A DNA stretch of 64,000 bases from an uncultured Pelagibacteraceae bacterium (lineage in GTDB: Bacteria > Pseudomonadota > Alphaproteobacteria > Pelagibacterales > Pelagibacteraceae). The stretch spans positions 1 to 64,000 of the forward strand of contig CACHSP010000002.1 of assembly GCA_902582605.1 (NCBI GenBank). The letters are read 5' to 3'. Under the pieces are notes generated by a model, which worked only from the letters and a program-made list of their open reading frames with translations, did not search any database and was not told the DNA's origin. Below are positions 9,782 through 17,892 of the stretch, in pieces. Position 1 is the first letter of the stretch. The number at the start of each line of letters is the position of its first letter. The position numbers and the translations under genes were made by a program.

Positions 9782-9851
9782 GATTCGCAAGAAGAATCGA
9801 ATAAATTTTAAATATGGGTGGTAGAGGGAGACTGAAGCCACCCTTTTTTTT
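9782..9851 (+). terminator. Intrinsic-terminator-like hairpin, possible small RNA 3' end
   Basis: On the plus strand a GGGTGG/CCACCC stem (9816-9821 with 9838-9843, 16-nt loop) is followed directly by eight T residues (9844-9851). Just upstream is a smaller GATTC/GAATC hairpin (9782-9798). No plus-strand gene ends here: the genes on both sides are on the minus strand. The element therefore looks like the 3' end of an unannotated small RNA, or a terminator for antisense transcription. I do not see a convincing promoter. The remainder of the 172-bp intergenic space is simple AT-rich sequence. Confidence 0.4.
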
Positions 9852-10500
9852 AGTACTTCTTATTTTTAATAACTCTATACTCAAAATTTTGGGTTGTCTC
9901 ATTTACACTAATAAGTTTAGCACCATTTTTAATATGAAATTTATAAGCCATATCTGTTAAAGGAGACAAAGTAACTAGTCTGTTCAGATGATTTGATTTT
10001 TTTATTTTGTTAAATACTTCTTTAACAATTAATTTTCCACCACCCTTTTTTTTAGACCAAACTGTGTAAGCAATTGCAATTTTACCTACATTCTGTCCTC
10101 TTAGGGTGCTTTGTAAATGAGCATCTTGACTCATAATATCTAAATCCTCTACAGACTTTGGTATTTCATTCGTATAAGCAAAACACATGACAGCATGGAT
10201 TTCTCCTTTATACTTAACTCCAAAAATTTTTCTTCCATAACTTCTTCTAAAAGTATTATCAAGTTCTGGTCTTACAGGATCTTCTTTAGTATTACATTCT
10301 TTCAACTCAACCAGCTCTGCGCCTTTAATCCAATCAAAAAAATTACCAATATTTTTACCAATAATTTGTTTATTTTTTCTAAATCTTGCTTTTATTCTTG
10401 GTTTAAATTTCTTAGCTTTCTTTGAATAGTTCTTAATAGAACCATCTTTCAAATATTTAGCTACAAGTTTTTCTTTAACAACTTTAATAATTTCTCTCAT
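9850..10500 (-). CDS. Hypothetical protein, weak GNAT-acetyltransferase resemblance
   Basis: A 216-residue basic protein. The C-terminal half (about 115-205) runs through a putative beta-strand, a helix (AIAYTVWSKKKGGG and following), another strand (LNRLVTLSPL) and MAYKFHIKNGAKLI, which resembles the last part of a GNAT fold, but a clear acetyl-CoA pyrophosphate loop is not visible. Its N-terminal VKEKLVAKYL is almost identical to a segment of the small protein at 40790. Neighbours give no functional clue. Confidence 0.5.
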   Translation of the reverse strand: MREIIKVVKEKLVAKYLKDGSIKNYSKKAKKFKPRIKARFRKNKQIIGKNIGNFFDWIKGAELVELKECNTKEDPVRPELDNTFRRSYGRKIFGVKYKGEIHAVMCFAYTNEIPKSVEDLDIMSQDAHLQSTLRGQNVGKIAIAYTVWSKKKGGGKLIVKEVFNKIKKSNHLNRLVTLSPLTDMAYKFHIKNGAKLISVNETTQNFEYRVIKNKKY

Positions 10501-10513
10501 AATCTTAGATTAA

Positions 10514-11347
10514 TTATAAATTAAAATATCTAAATATAAAAATTGTCCCAATAATATAAAGAAAAACTCCAAACATTCTTTGAGCTTTAATTTTACTCAT
10601 TTTATGTACTGTATTAACTCCTACTCTTGCCATTATAGTTGTTATTGGAATAAATATTAAAAAAGCTGGGATATTTACAAAACCAATGCTTAAAGGCAAA
10701 TTAACATCTAAATACAGTCCAGTTGAAAAAAATCCTATTGTACCAGAAATGGAAATAACCCAACCGATAGCAGCGGCACTACCAATAGCTTTTGTAATCG
10801 GATATCCAAAAAATCTTAATATAGGAACATTCATCATTGCACCTGTAATACCCATAGGTGCAGAAATTGAACCAGATATAAATCCTAAAATAGCTTTGGA
10901 AAAAAAACTAAAACTAGGTTTGATTTTATTGGAATTTTCTTGTTGTAAAAGCAAGTATGCACCAAAAATAAAAACAACTATTGAAAAAAAAAGAACTAAA
11001 TATTTTGTTTTTAAAATAGCTGCTAGAAAGGATCCAAAAAAAACTCCTAAGATAACAAAAAATCCAAAAATTTTTAAAATACTTAAATCAACTGCATTAT
11101 GTTTTCTATGCGTAAGAACTGAAGCTGTAGAAGTAAATATTGTTATGAAAAAAGCAGTACCAACAGCTAAGTGCATTGTGTAATCCTCTGTGAGATTTAA
11201 AAAATCGAATATAAAAAAAAGAAATGGAACTGATATTAAACCACCTCCTATCCCAAAAAGTCCAGCAAAAAAACCAACTGGAACAGCGGCCATGACCATT
11301 AAAATAATCAAATAAAAATAATTTAAATTTGTAAGGGTGTCGGTCAA
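10514..11347 (-). CDS. TauE/SafE family membrane exporter
   Basis: A polytopic inner-membrane protein (277 residues, about eight hydrophobic segments) of the sulfite/organosulfonate exporter family TauE/SafE. The two family signature repeats are visible: GLFGIGGGLISVPFL near the N-terminus and the second-half counterpart FISGSISAPMGITGAMMNVP. The substrate is uncertain; in sulfonate-degrading bacteria such carriers export sulfite. The first Met frame begins MTDTLTNLNY. It lies 11 bp downstream of a paralogue (11359-12195), so the pair is probably co-transcribed. Confidence 0.85.
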   Translation of the reverse strand: MTDTLTNLNYFYLIILMVMAAVPVGFFAGLFGIGGGLISVPFLFFIFDFLNLTEDYTMHLAVGTAFFITIFTSTASVLTHRKHNAVDLSILKIFGFFVILGVFFGSFLAAILKTKYLVLFFSIVVFIFGAYLLLQQENSNKIKPSFSFFSKAILGFISGSISAPMGITGAMMNVPILRFFGYPITKAIGSAAAIGWVISISGTIGFFSTGLYLDVNLPLSIGFVNIPAFLIFIPITTIMARVGVNTVHKMSKIKAQRMFGVFLYIIGTIFIFRYFNL

Positions 11348-11358
11348 TTTTTATATTA

Positions 11359-12195
11359 TTAGTTTATACTTAAATACTCGATAAACGATCGTATTGATAC
11401 TAAAATTAAAAATATCCCAAAAATTTTACTAAGTAATTTTTTATCAATTTTATGAACAACTTTAGCTCCTATTCGAGCCATAACCATCGTAACAGGTACA
11501 AATACTGCAAAGCCCAATAGATTAATATAACCAATGCTATAAGGGGTATTTACATTATCAATTATTTTACCACCAGTTATCATTGTAATAGTTCCTGTTA
11601 CAGCAATTAAAAAACCAACTGCTGCTGCTGTACCGATTGATTTTCTAATGTCATATCCAAAAGTTCTCATAAAAGGAACCATTAAAGATCCACCCCCAAT
11701 ACCTAAAGGCACAGATATAAATCCAATAATTACACCCGAAATATTTTTTACAATAGCTGAAATTTGTTTTGGGTTATCTACTAATTTTTCTCTTAAAAAA
11801 ATAAAAAAAAATCCAACCATGAGGGCGAAGATTGAAAAAAATAAAACTAATGCAGGAGTTTTTAAATTCACAGCTAAGAAAGTTCCACCAATAACACCTG
11901 CTAAAATAAAAACACCAAATGATCTTACCATTTTAAAATCAACAGCGTCATACTCTTTATGGGTCATTGTTGAAATGATTGAAGTGGGAATAATTATTGC
12001 AAGTGATGTTCCAACCGAAAGATGCATTCTCGTGACGATATCGAAATCCAAAACAGTAAAAGCATAATAAAGCGCAGGAACCATTACAATACCACCACCT
12101 ACTCCCAACAATCCAGCCATGAAACCTGCTCCCGCAGCCGCAACTGCTAAAACAAATAATAAATTTATTAATTCAGCAGTGGCAATTGTTTCCAT
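11359..12195 (-). CDS. TauE/SafE family membrane exporter (paralogue)
   Basis: Second TauE/SafE-type carrier of almost the same length (278 residues) as its neighbour and aligned with it throughout. The signature motifs are better preserved: GLLGVGGGIVMVPAL and FISVPLGIGGGSLMVPFM. Both genes keep the KxxxAVD segment after the third membrane span, which points to a tandem duplication followed by divergence. Its ATG overlaps the last base of the dusA stop codon, so translation is probably coupled to dusA. The substrate is not determinable here, though taurine catabolism at 46-54 kb makes sulfite a sensible guess. Confidence 0.86.
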   Translation of the reverse strand: METIATAELINLLFVLAVAAAGAGFMAGLLGVGGGIVMVPALYYAFTVLDFDIVTRMHLSVGTSLAIIIPTSIISTMTHKEYDAVDFKMVRSFGVFILAGVIGGTFLAVNLKTPALVLFFSIFALMVGFFFIFLREKLVDNPKQISAIVKNISGVIIGFISVPLGIGGGSLMVPFMRTFGYDIRKSIGTAAAVGFLIAVTGTITMITGGKIIDNVNTPYSIGYINLLGFAVFVPVTMVMARIGAKVVHKIDKKLLSKIFGIFLILVSIRSFIEYLSIN

Positions 12196-13238
12196 TAGGA
12201 ACTTACTTGATTGGCTTTTTCATTATTTTGAACAATAGTCATAATATGTTTTGCCTTTTGAAAATCAGAATCTCTTGCCATCATATTATCACTTAAATAT
12301 CTTTTCCATTCTTTCGAACCTACCTGACCATGGTATAAACCAACTGTGTGTCTCATTATATGATTTACTTTAGTTCCCTTCTTTACTTCATCATCCAAAT
12401 ATTCTAAAAGTTTTTTAACTACTTCCTCCCTTGAAGGATTGTCATTTGTTTTGAATATCTCTTTTTCAATTTCAACCAGCGAATATGGATTTTGGTAGAT
12501 GGACCTACCAATCATTACGCCGTCACAAAATTTCATGTGATTATTTATTTCGCTTACTTTGGTTATACCACCATTTATAATTATTTCTAAATCTGGATTT
12601 GCTTTTTTAATCTCATAAACCATGTTGTAATTTAATTTTGGAATATTCAAATTCTGCTTTGGTGATAATCCAGAAAGCATTGCTTTTCTTGCATGTAAAA
12701 TAAATGTGTTTGTACCTACGTCTCTTAATTTGTGAACAAAATTATTAAGATATTCAAAATCTTCGACATCATCAAAACCTATACGAGTTTTAGCTGTTAC
12801 AGGAATTTTACATACTTTGACCATAGAATGAATACATTCCGCTACTAGGTCTGGTTCCTTCATTAGACATGCGCCAAACTTATTTTTTTGAACCTTTTTA
12901 CTTGGACACCCAAGATTAATATTTATTTCATCATAACCCATGTCCTCTGCAATTTTTGCAACCTCTGCTAATTCATTTTTATCAGATCCACCAACCTGTA
13001 AAGCTAAAGGTTTTTCCTCTGGGCTAAATGATAAAATTTTGTTTCTATCTCCATGAATTGCTGATTTAGTTGCGACCATCTCGGTATAAAGCATTACATT
13101 TTTGCTCATTAATCTTAGAAAAAAACGATCGTGCCTATCGGTACAATCCATCATTGGTGCAACTGAAACTTTTCTGTTAATTTTTTTTTTAGTATCCAAG
13201 GGCTTTACCCATGATTTTATCAGGTAACCATGTAACAA
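12195..13238 (-). CDS. dusA: tRNA-dihydrouridine(20/20a) synthase DusA
   Basis: FMN-dependent reduction of uridine to dihydrouridine in the tRNA D-loop. Typical DusA signatures are present: SVAPMMDCTDRHDRFFLRL, ALQVGGSD, the catalytic-cysteine segment NLGCPSKKVQ, HARKAMLSGLSPK and the FMN-phosphate loop INGGI. The C-terminal HTVGLYHGQVGSKEWKRYLS helix is DusA-specific. The long frame overlaps the upstream DctM gene by 50 bp. A TTG at 13199 (LDTKKKINRK) gives a more plausible 11-bp overlap and a protein of about 334 residues. Confidence 0.93.
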   Translation of the reverse strand: MLHGYLIKSWVKPLDTKKKINRKVSVAPMMDCTDRHDRFFLRLMSKNVMLYTEMVATKSAIHGDRNKILSFSPEEKPLALQVGGSDKNELAEVAKIAEDMGYDEININLGCPSKKVQKNKFGACLMKEPDLVAECIHSMVKVCKIPVTAKTRIGFDDVEDFEYLNNFVHKLRDVGTNTFILHARKAMLSGLSPKQNLNIPKLNYNMVYEIKKANPDLEIIINGGITKVSEINNHMKFCDGVMIGRSIYQNPYSLVEIEKEIFKTNDNPSREEVVKKLLEYLDDEVKKGTKVNHIMRHTVGLYHGQVGSKEWKRYLSDNMMARDSDFQKAKHIMTIVQNNEKANQVSS

Positions 13239-14520
13239 TTTCAGGAAAAATACACAGAATTAAAATAGCCAATGCCATAATTATCATGAAAGGAATAGAG
13301 CCTTTTAAAATTTCAGATAAACTTACATCTGGAGTAATGCCCTTTATAATATAAAGATTTAATCCTACAGGAGGTGTTATCAATCCTATTTCCATATTGA
13401 TCGTGAATACAATTGCAAACCAATAAGGATCAAATCCTAAAGTTGTTATTACAGGCAACAAAATTGCAGAAGTCATAACAATCACAGCAACCGGAGGTAA
13501 AAAGAAACCAGCGATCAAAAGAAATATATTAATTAAAATAAATACAACCCACTTATTTGAACTTAACTCAACCATACTTTGGGCTAAAGATTGAGTTACG
13601 TATAATTGTGAAAGAGTGAACGCAAAAAGATAAGAAGCTGCAATAATAAACATTATCATTACACTTTCTTTCATTGACACTTTTACAATGTTCCAAATCT
13701 TTTTTGGCTGATAAATTTTGTAAACAACAGCTATCAAGACAAAAACTAGGAACGCTCCAACTCCAGATGCTTCAGACGGAGTTGCAACTCCACCGTATAA
13801 AACGTATAAAACTCCCGCAATAATTGCTAGGAATGGAAGAATTCTGGGTAATACTTCAAGTTTTTCTTTTAATGTTGGTTTTACCCTGTTTCTTAAAGCT
13901 TTTGCAGCATCTTTATCAATAAAATAACTATGAATGAGTGCCCAAATTGCAAACATTCCTGCTAACATGAAACCTGGCACTAACCCGCATAAAAATAATC
14001 TTCCGATTGATGTTCCAGTTGCAATTCCATAAACAATTAAAACAATGCTTGGAGGAATTAAAACTCCTAGTGTGCCACCAGCTGCAATAGTTCCAGTAGC
14101 AATTTGATCTGAATAACCCCTTTTCCTCATTTCCGGTATTCCCATAGTTCCAATAGCTGCGCAAGTTGCAGGACTTGATCCACTTAATGCAGCAAAAATT
14201 GAGCATGCTCCAATGTTAGAAATTACTAGGCCACCCGGTACTCTCCAAAGCCACCTATCTAATCCTGTATACAAATCTTTTCCCGCAGGAGAATTAGCAA
14301 CAGCCATTCCCATCAAAATAAACATTGGTATTGAGAGTAAAACAAATGAATTTAATCCAGCGAAGAATGTTTCAGCAAAAACATCAAGCATTTGAAAACC
14401 TTCAAATGATACTAAAAGAACTATCGACACAAAACTCAAACCAAAAGCAATTGGAATTCCAGAAAAAAGCACCAGCAAAGTAAAAACTGCAACGATTAAA
14501 GCTATTATTAATGGGTCCAT
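13189..14520 (-). CDS. dctM: TRAP transporter large permease (DctM)
   Basis: The 443-residue large membrane subunit of a TRAP transporter, with about 12 transmembrane segments. It forms the sodium-coupled translocation path used by the periplasmic DctP protein. Family features include the GIPIAFGLSFVSIVLL start, the AALSGSSPATCAAIGTMGIP region and VLIPPSIVLIVYG. Its ATG shares a base with the dctQ stop. The substrate (usually a carboxylate or related organic acid) cannot be read from the permease. The class III CoA-transferase divergent from this operon fits an organic acid. Confidence 0.93.
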   Translation of the reverse strand: MDPLIIALIVAVFTLLVLFSGIPIAFGLSFVSIVLLVSFEGFQMLDVFAETFFAGLNSFVLLSIPMFILMGMAVANSPAGKDLYTGLDRWLWRVPGGLVISNIGACSIFAALSGSSPATCAAIGTMGIPEMRKRGYSDQIATGTIAAGGTLGVLIPPSIVLIVYGIATGTSIGRLFLCGLVPGFMLAGMFAIWALIHSYFIDKDAAKALRNRVKPTLKEKLEVLPRILPFLAIIAGVLYVLYGGVATPSEASGVGAFLVFVLIAVVYKIYQPKKIWNIVKVSMKESVMIMFIIAASYLFAFTLSQLYVTQSLAQSMVELSSNKWVVFILINIFLLIAGFFLPPVAVIVMTSAILLPVITTLGFDPYWFAIVFTINMEIGLITPPVGLNLYIIKGITPDVSLSEILKGSIPFMIIMALAILILCIFPEIVTWLPDKIMGKALGY

Positions 14521-15014
14521 TAATTATAATCCTTGTCGTCAGTAAGTTTTATAATTTCAGCTATATATTGAAGAATCATTAGTATAGCACCTAAAGCCAT
14601 TGAAGAATATGGTATCCATAAAGGTGGATCCCAAACTGTTCCAGTCGAATAATTTTTTGTAAATGCTTCTTCAACCATTAAAAATCCAAAATAAAATAAA
14701 ATTAGAAAAAATAATAAACTTAATAATGAAGTAAAAATTTTTAAGCGAATGATATTTTTTTTAGAAAGGAAATCATAAATCCATTCCATACTAACGTGAG
14801 CTTTTTCACTAAGTACATACACACTTCCTATAAAAGTTGATGCAACTAGTAACATGGTAACTAATTCTGTTTGCCAAGTAATTGCTCTTTGAAAAAAATA
14901 TCTCTCAAAAACTAGCTCTACAATAACTAAAATTGATAAGAGCAAAGCTAACACTGCAAAAGCACCGCAAGCTTTTGCTATAAAATCACAAAATTTAAGA
15001 TATTTTTTTTTCAT
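14520..15014 (-). CDS. dctQ: TRAP transporter small permease (DctQ)
   Basis: The 164-residue small membrane subunit with four transmembrane helices, which pairs with DctM. The WQTELVTMLLVASTFIGSVYVL segment, with its conserved Trp-Glu, is diagnostic of the DctQ family. The translation start is unusual: only seven T residues separate the ATG from an AGGGG that is itself the 3' arm of a strong hairpin (15020-15050). The likely ribosome-binding site is thus buried in the hairpin. Confidence 0.92.
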   Translation of the reverse strand: MKKKYLKFCDFIAKACGAFAVLALLLSILVIVELVFERYFFQRAITWQTELVTMLLVASTFIGSVYVLSEKAHVSMEWIYDFLSKKNIIRLKIFTSLLSLLFFLILFYFGFLMVEEAFTKNYSTGTVWDPPLWIPYSSMALGAILMILQYIAEIIKLTDDKDYN

Positions 15015-15019
15015 AAAAA

Positions 15020-15050
15020 AACCCCTATTTAATAAGAATAAATAGGGGTT
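15020..15050 (-). terminator. Hairpin with U-tract between dctP and dctQ (attenuator/stabiliser)
   Basis: A perfect 11-bp stem (15020-15030 with 15040-15050, 9-nt loop) is followed on the minus strand by seven T residues and then the dctQ ATG. It has the form of an intrinsic terminator. Its position after the binding-protein gene suggests partial termination or mRNA stabilisation, giving more DctP than DctQM. The 3' arm AGGGG can also act as the Shine-Dalgarno sequence of dctQ. Confidence 0.8.
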
Positions 15051-15064
15051 CTTTATATATTATT

Positions 15065-16075
15065 TTATTTAACTGCTAAAGCCATTTCCATCAGCTTATC
15101 GCCACCTGGAACTTTATCAGCAAATGCCTTGTGAGATGATTTTTTTGCGATCTCTACCCACGCAGCATGATCTTTTTCGTTCATGTATACTAATTTAACA
15201 CCTGCAGCTTTATAAGCTTCTTCAAACTTTTTATCTAAGTTTTCAACTTGAGCTGTCATGTATTTTTCAGCAACTTTTCCTGCTTTCATCAAAGCTTTTT
15301 GTTGCTTAGAATTTAAAGCATCAAAAGACTTTTTAGACATCAGAATTGGCTCATACATAAACCATAATCCAAATTTTCCTGGAGGTGTTGCGCATGAAAC
15401 TTGCTCATAAATTTTGTAACTCACAAAACTTCCTGAACTTGTATTGGCACCTGTTAATACACCCGTTTGTAAACCAGTATAAATTTCAGATGACGGCATA
15501 CTTTGTATACCTGCTCCTGCAGCTTCTAACATTTGGTTAAATGCTTTACCAGCAGCTCTCATCACTTGTCCTTTTGCATCACTAGGATTTTTAATACATT
15601 TTGTTTTTGAAGCAAAACCACCACCTAACCAAGCGTCAGATAAAACTACAACACCAGCATCATTAATGATTTTTTTAATTTCAGTCATCATTGGACCTTT
15701 ATTAAATCTTAATGCGTGATCATGATTTTTTACAGTTCCTGGCATTAGCGTTGCATCAAATTCTGGATGAAACTTAGATGCGTATGCCAAAGGAAAAGCA
15801 GAAATATCTAACTGACCAGTTGTCATTGGTTTCCATTGTTCTTTTGGTTTGTATAATGATTTAGCTGGATAAATTCTGATATCTATTCCAACATTTGCTT
15901 TTTTAACCTCGTCAGCAATGATTTGAACCATTTCATGACGTGGATCGTAAGATCCATCAGCTCTTGGAGTACCAGGCCATTGGTGACTTGCTTTTAGCGT
16001 AACTGCATAAGCAGAACCAATAGCAGTAAAAACAAAAACTAATGAAGTTAAATATAAAGATATTCTTTTTAACAT
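15065..16075 (-). CDS. dctP: TRAP transporter periplasmic solute-binding protein (DctP)
   Basis: Periplasmic receptor of the TRAP system, 336 residues. A signal peptide ending GSAYA (about residue 24) is followed by the mature start VTLKASHQWPG. The family pattern is seen in GQLDISAFPLAYASKFHPEFD, in the substrate-arginine segment GQVMRAAGKAFNQML, and in MPSSEIYTGLQTGVLTGANTS. It is the first gene of dctP-dctQ-dctM. The ligand cannot be assigned from sequence. The divergent CoA-transferase gene at 16171 may act on the imported compound. Confidence 0.93.
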   Translation of the reverse strand: MLKRISLYLTSLVFVFTAIGSAYAVTLKASHQWPGTPRADGSYDPRHEMVQIIADEVKKANVGIDIRIYPAKSLYKPKEQWKPMTTGQLDISAFPLAYASKFHPEFDATLMPGTVKNHDHALRFNKGPMMTEIKKIINDAGVVVLSDAWLGGGFASKTKCIKNPSDAKGQVMRAAGKAFNQMLEAAGAGIQSMPSSEIYTGLQTGVLTGANTSSGSFVSYKIYEQVSCATPPGKFGLWFMYEPILMSKKSFDALNSKQQKALMKAGKVAEKYMTAQVENLDKKFEEAYKAAGVKLVYMNEKDHAAWVEIAKKSSHKAFADKVPGGDKLMEMALAVK

Positions 16076-16170
16076 TATTTTTTCCCTCTATTGTTATTTA
16101 TAATAATTCAATTAAAGTGAACTTATTAATAAGAGTCAAGTCGACAAAAACTCATGTATGATGAAGTAAT

Positions 16171-17316
16171 ATGGATGGACCTTTAAAAAACCTACTGGTA
16201 GTTGATTTAACAAGAGTATTAGTTGGTCCTTACTGCACTATGATATTATCTGATTTAGGGGCTAGAGTAATTAAAGTTGAAGCACCTGAAATTGGAGATG
16301 ACTCAAGAAAATTTGGACCATTCATAAAAGATTATTCTGCTTATTTCATGTCTCTTAATAGAGGAAAGGAAAGTATTGCGCTTAATTTAAAGAATGATGA
16401 AGATAAAAAAATTTTTGAAAAAATTTTATCTAAAGCAGATATTTTAGTTGAAAATTTTAAACCTGGAACTTTAGAAAAATGGGGGTTTGGCTGGAAAGAT
16501 GTTAATAAGAAATATCCAAAACTAATTTATGCTTCTGCATCAGGCTTTGGTCAAACTGGTCCACTTAAAGAATTACCTGCTTACGACATGGTAGTTCAGG
16601 GTATGGGTGGTTTAATGAGTGTTACTGGGCAACCAAACTCTGAACCTACTAGAGTTGGAACATCAATTGGAGATATTACAGCTGGGCTTTTTACTGCGAT
16701 AGGTATTAATGCAGCTTTGTATGATAGACAAAAAACTGGAAAAGGAATGTTCATAGATGTTTCTATGCTTGATTGTCAAATAGCTATATTAGAAAACGCT
16801 ATAGCACGTTATCTATCTAAAAATGAAATTCCAAAACCAATGGGATCAAGACACCCATCAATCGCACCCTTTGAAGCCTTTAAGACAAAAGATAGTTACA
16901 TAATCATTGCGGCTGGAAATGATAAACTTTTTGAAAAACTTTGTAATCTTCTTCAAATCCCAGAGGTAAGTAAAGATTCAAAATTTTCAGATAATTCATC
17001 TAGAGCAAAAAATATGGATGAGCTTAAAAAAATTTTAGAGGAAAAATTATTGAGTAAAAAAACAAGTGATTGGGTTAGTGAAATGGAAAAAGATAAAATT
17101 CCATGTGGACCAATTTTCAATATTAAAGAGGCTGTTGAAAACCCACAAATAGAGTCTAGAAACATGATTGTTAAAGCATTTCACAAAGTTGTTGGTGATT
17201 TTAAACTGGCTGGTAATCCAATTAAAATGTCATCTTATAAAGATGAAAAAACAAGAGGTGACATACCTGATTTAGATGAACATCGACAAAAAATTATAAA
17301 GGAATTTTGTAACTAA
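16171..17316 (+). CDS. CaiB/BaiF family class III CoA-transferase
   Basis: Transfers CoA between an acyl-CoA donor and a carboxylic acid, 381 residues. The conserved N-terminus (LLVVDLTRVLVGPYCTMIL, then GARVIKVEAPEIGDDSR) and the catalytic-aspartate segment FIDVSMLDCQIA (about 189-200) are typical of the formyl-CoA transferase/carnitine CoA-transferase family. It is divergent from the TRAP operon with a 95-bp shared promoter region, so it may activate the acid imported by that system. The exact substrate is not predictable; succinate-dependent mesaconate, oxalate and carnitine homologues all share these motifs. Confidence 0.88.
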   Translation: MDGPLKNLLVVDLTRVLVGPYCTMILSDLGARVIKVEAPEIGDDSRKFGPFIKDYSAYFMSLNRGKESIALNLKNDEDKKIFEKILSKADILVENFKPGTLEKWGFGWKDVNKKYPKLIYASASGFGQTGPLKELPAYDMVVQGMGGLMSVTGQPNSEPTRVGTSIGDITAGLFTAIGINAALYDRQKTGKGMFIDVSMLDCQIAILENAIARYLSKNEIPKPMGSRHPSIAPFEAFKTKDSYIIIAAGNDKLFEKLCNLLQIPEVSKDSKFSDNSSRAKNMDELKKILEEKLLSKKTSDWVSEMEKDKIPCGPIFNIKEAVENPQIESRNMIVKAFHKVVGDFKLAGNPIKMSSYKDEKTRGDIPDLDEHRQKIIKEFCN

Positions 17317-17322
17317 TAAATT

Positions 17323-17850
17323 TTAAGAGTTTGAAGAGTCAGTGTCGTCTGCTGCTTGATCTTCACTTTCAGAAACTTGATCTAAAGAGACGTCTCCCTG
17401 TTCTGCATCAGCATCTTCGGATACAGGAGCTTCTGGCACTTCAGGCTTAGCAGTTTCAGACAATTCTGCTAAATCATCTTTAGATACTTGAATTTTTTCA
17501 GGAGCTTTTCTTGCTCTTTTGGATGGTAAAATAGGTGTTCCACTTTTCGAGATCTCACCTTTGTATAAGCTTTCAAAATCATCACCAACATCTTCATCAG
17601 CTTCAGCACCATCATCAACTTGTTCTACATGTTTTCTTAATTTGTAGACAGCGCTTTCAGTTAAATCATCTACTTTGATATTTTCTTCAGCTATTTCTCT
17701 TAATGCAATAACTGTGTTTTTATCGTTATCACGATCTAAAGTTGGTTCTATCCCAGTATTGAGTTGAGTTGCTCTTTCTTTTGCAACCAAAACTAATTCA
17801 TATGGACTATCTACTTTATCAATACAATCTTCAACTGTAACTCTTGCCAT
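17323..17850 (-). CDS. rpoZ: RNA polymerase omega subunit with long acidic C-terminal tail
   Basis: Omega subunit, which helps assemble the beta-prime subunit into RNA polymerase. The N-terminal domain is canonical: [27 protein letters not shown] (first 27 residues, motif key ARVTVEDC and [10 protein letters not shown]), then [14 protein letters not shown]. Beyond about residue 75 the protein continues for some 100 residues, acidic and rich in Asp, Glu, Ser and Ala, without obvious fold. E. coli omega has 91 residues. Such extensions occur in alphaproteobacteria, but this one is long. The downstream convergent gene ends six bases away. Confidence 0.9.
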   Translation of the reverse strand: MARVTVEDCIDKVDSPYELVLVAKERATQLNTGIEPTLDRDNDKNTVIALREIAEENIKVDDLTESAVYKLRKHVEQVDDGAEADEDVGDDFESLYKGEISKSGTPILPSKRARKAPEKIQVSKDDLAELSETAKPEVPEAPVSEDADAEQGDVSLDQVSESEDQAADDTDSSNS

Positions 17851-17892
17851 GCCGGTTATCTATAAGCTGTAATTAAAAAAAGCAAGGATTAT

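Noticed and set aside
9814-9920. Small plus-strand ORF starting ATGGGTGG at the orphan hairpin
   Set aside because: It runs through the terminator and antisense through the end of the 9850 gene, with no ribosome-binding site.
10686-11183. A 165-residue plus-strand open frame opposite the TauE/SafE gene
   Set aside because: Antisense to a well-supported membrane protein gene; composition explained by the complementary strand. The same holds for the frame opposite the second exporter (11648-12067).
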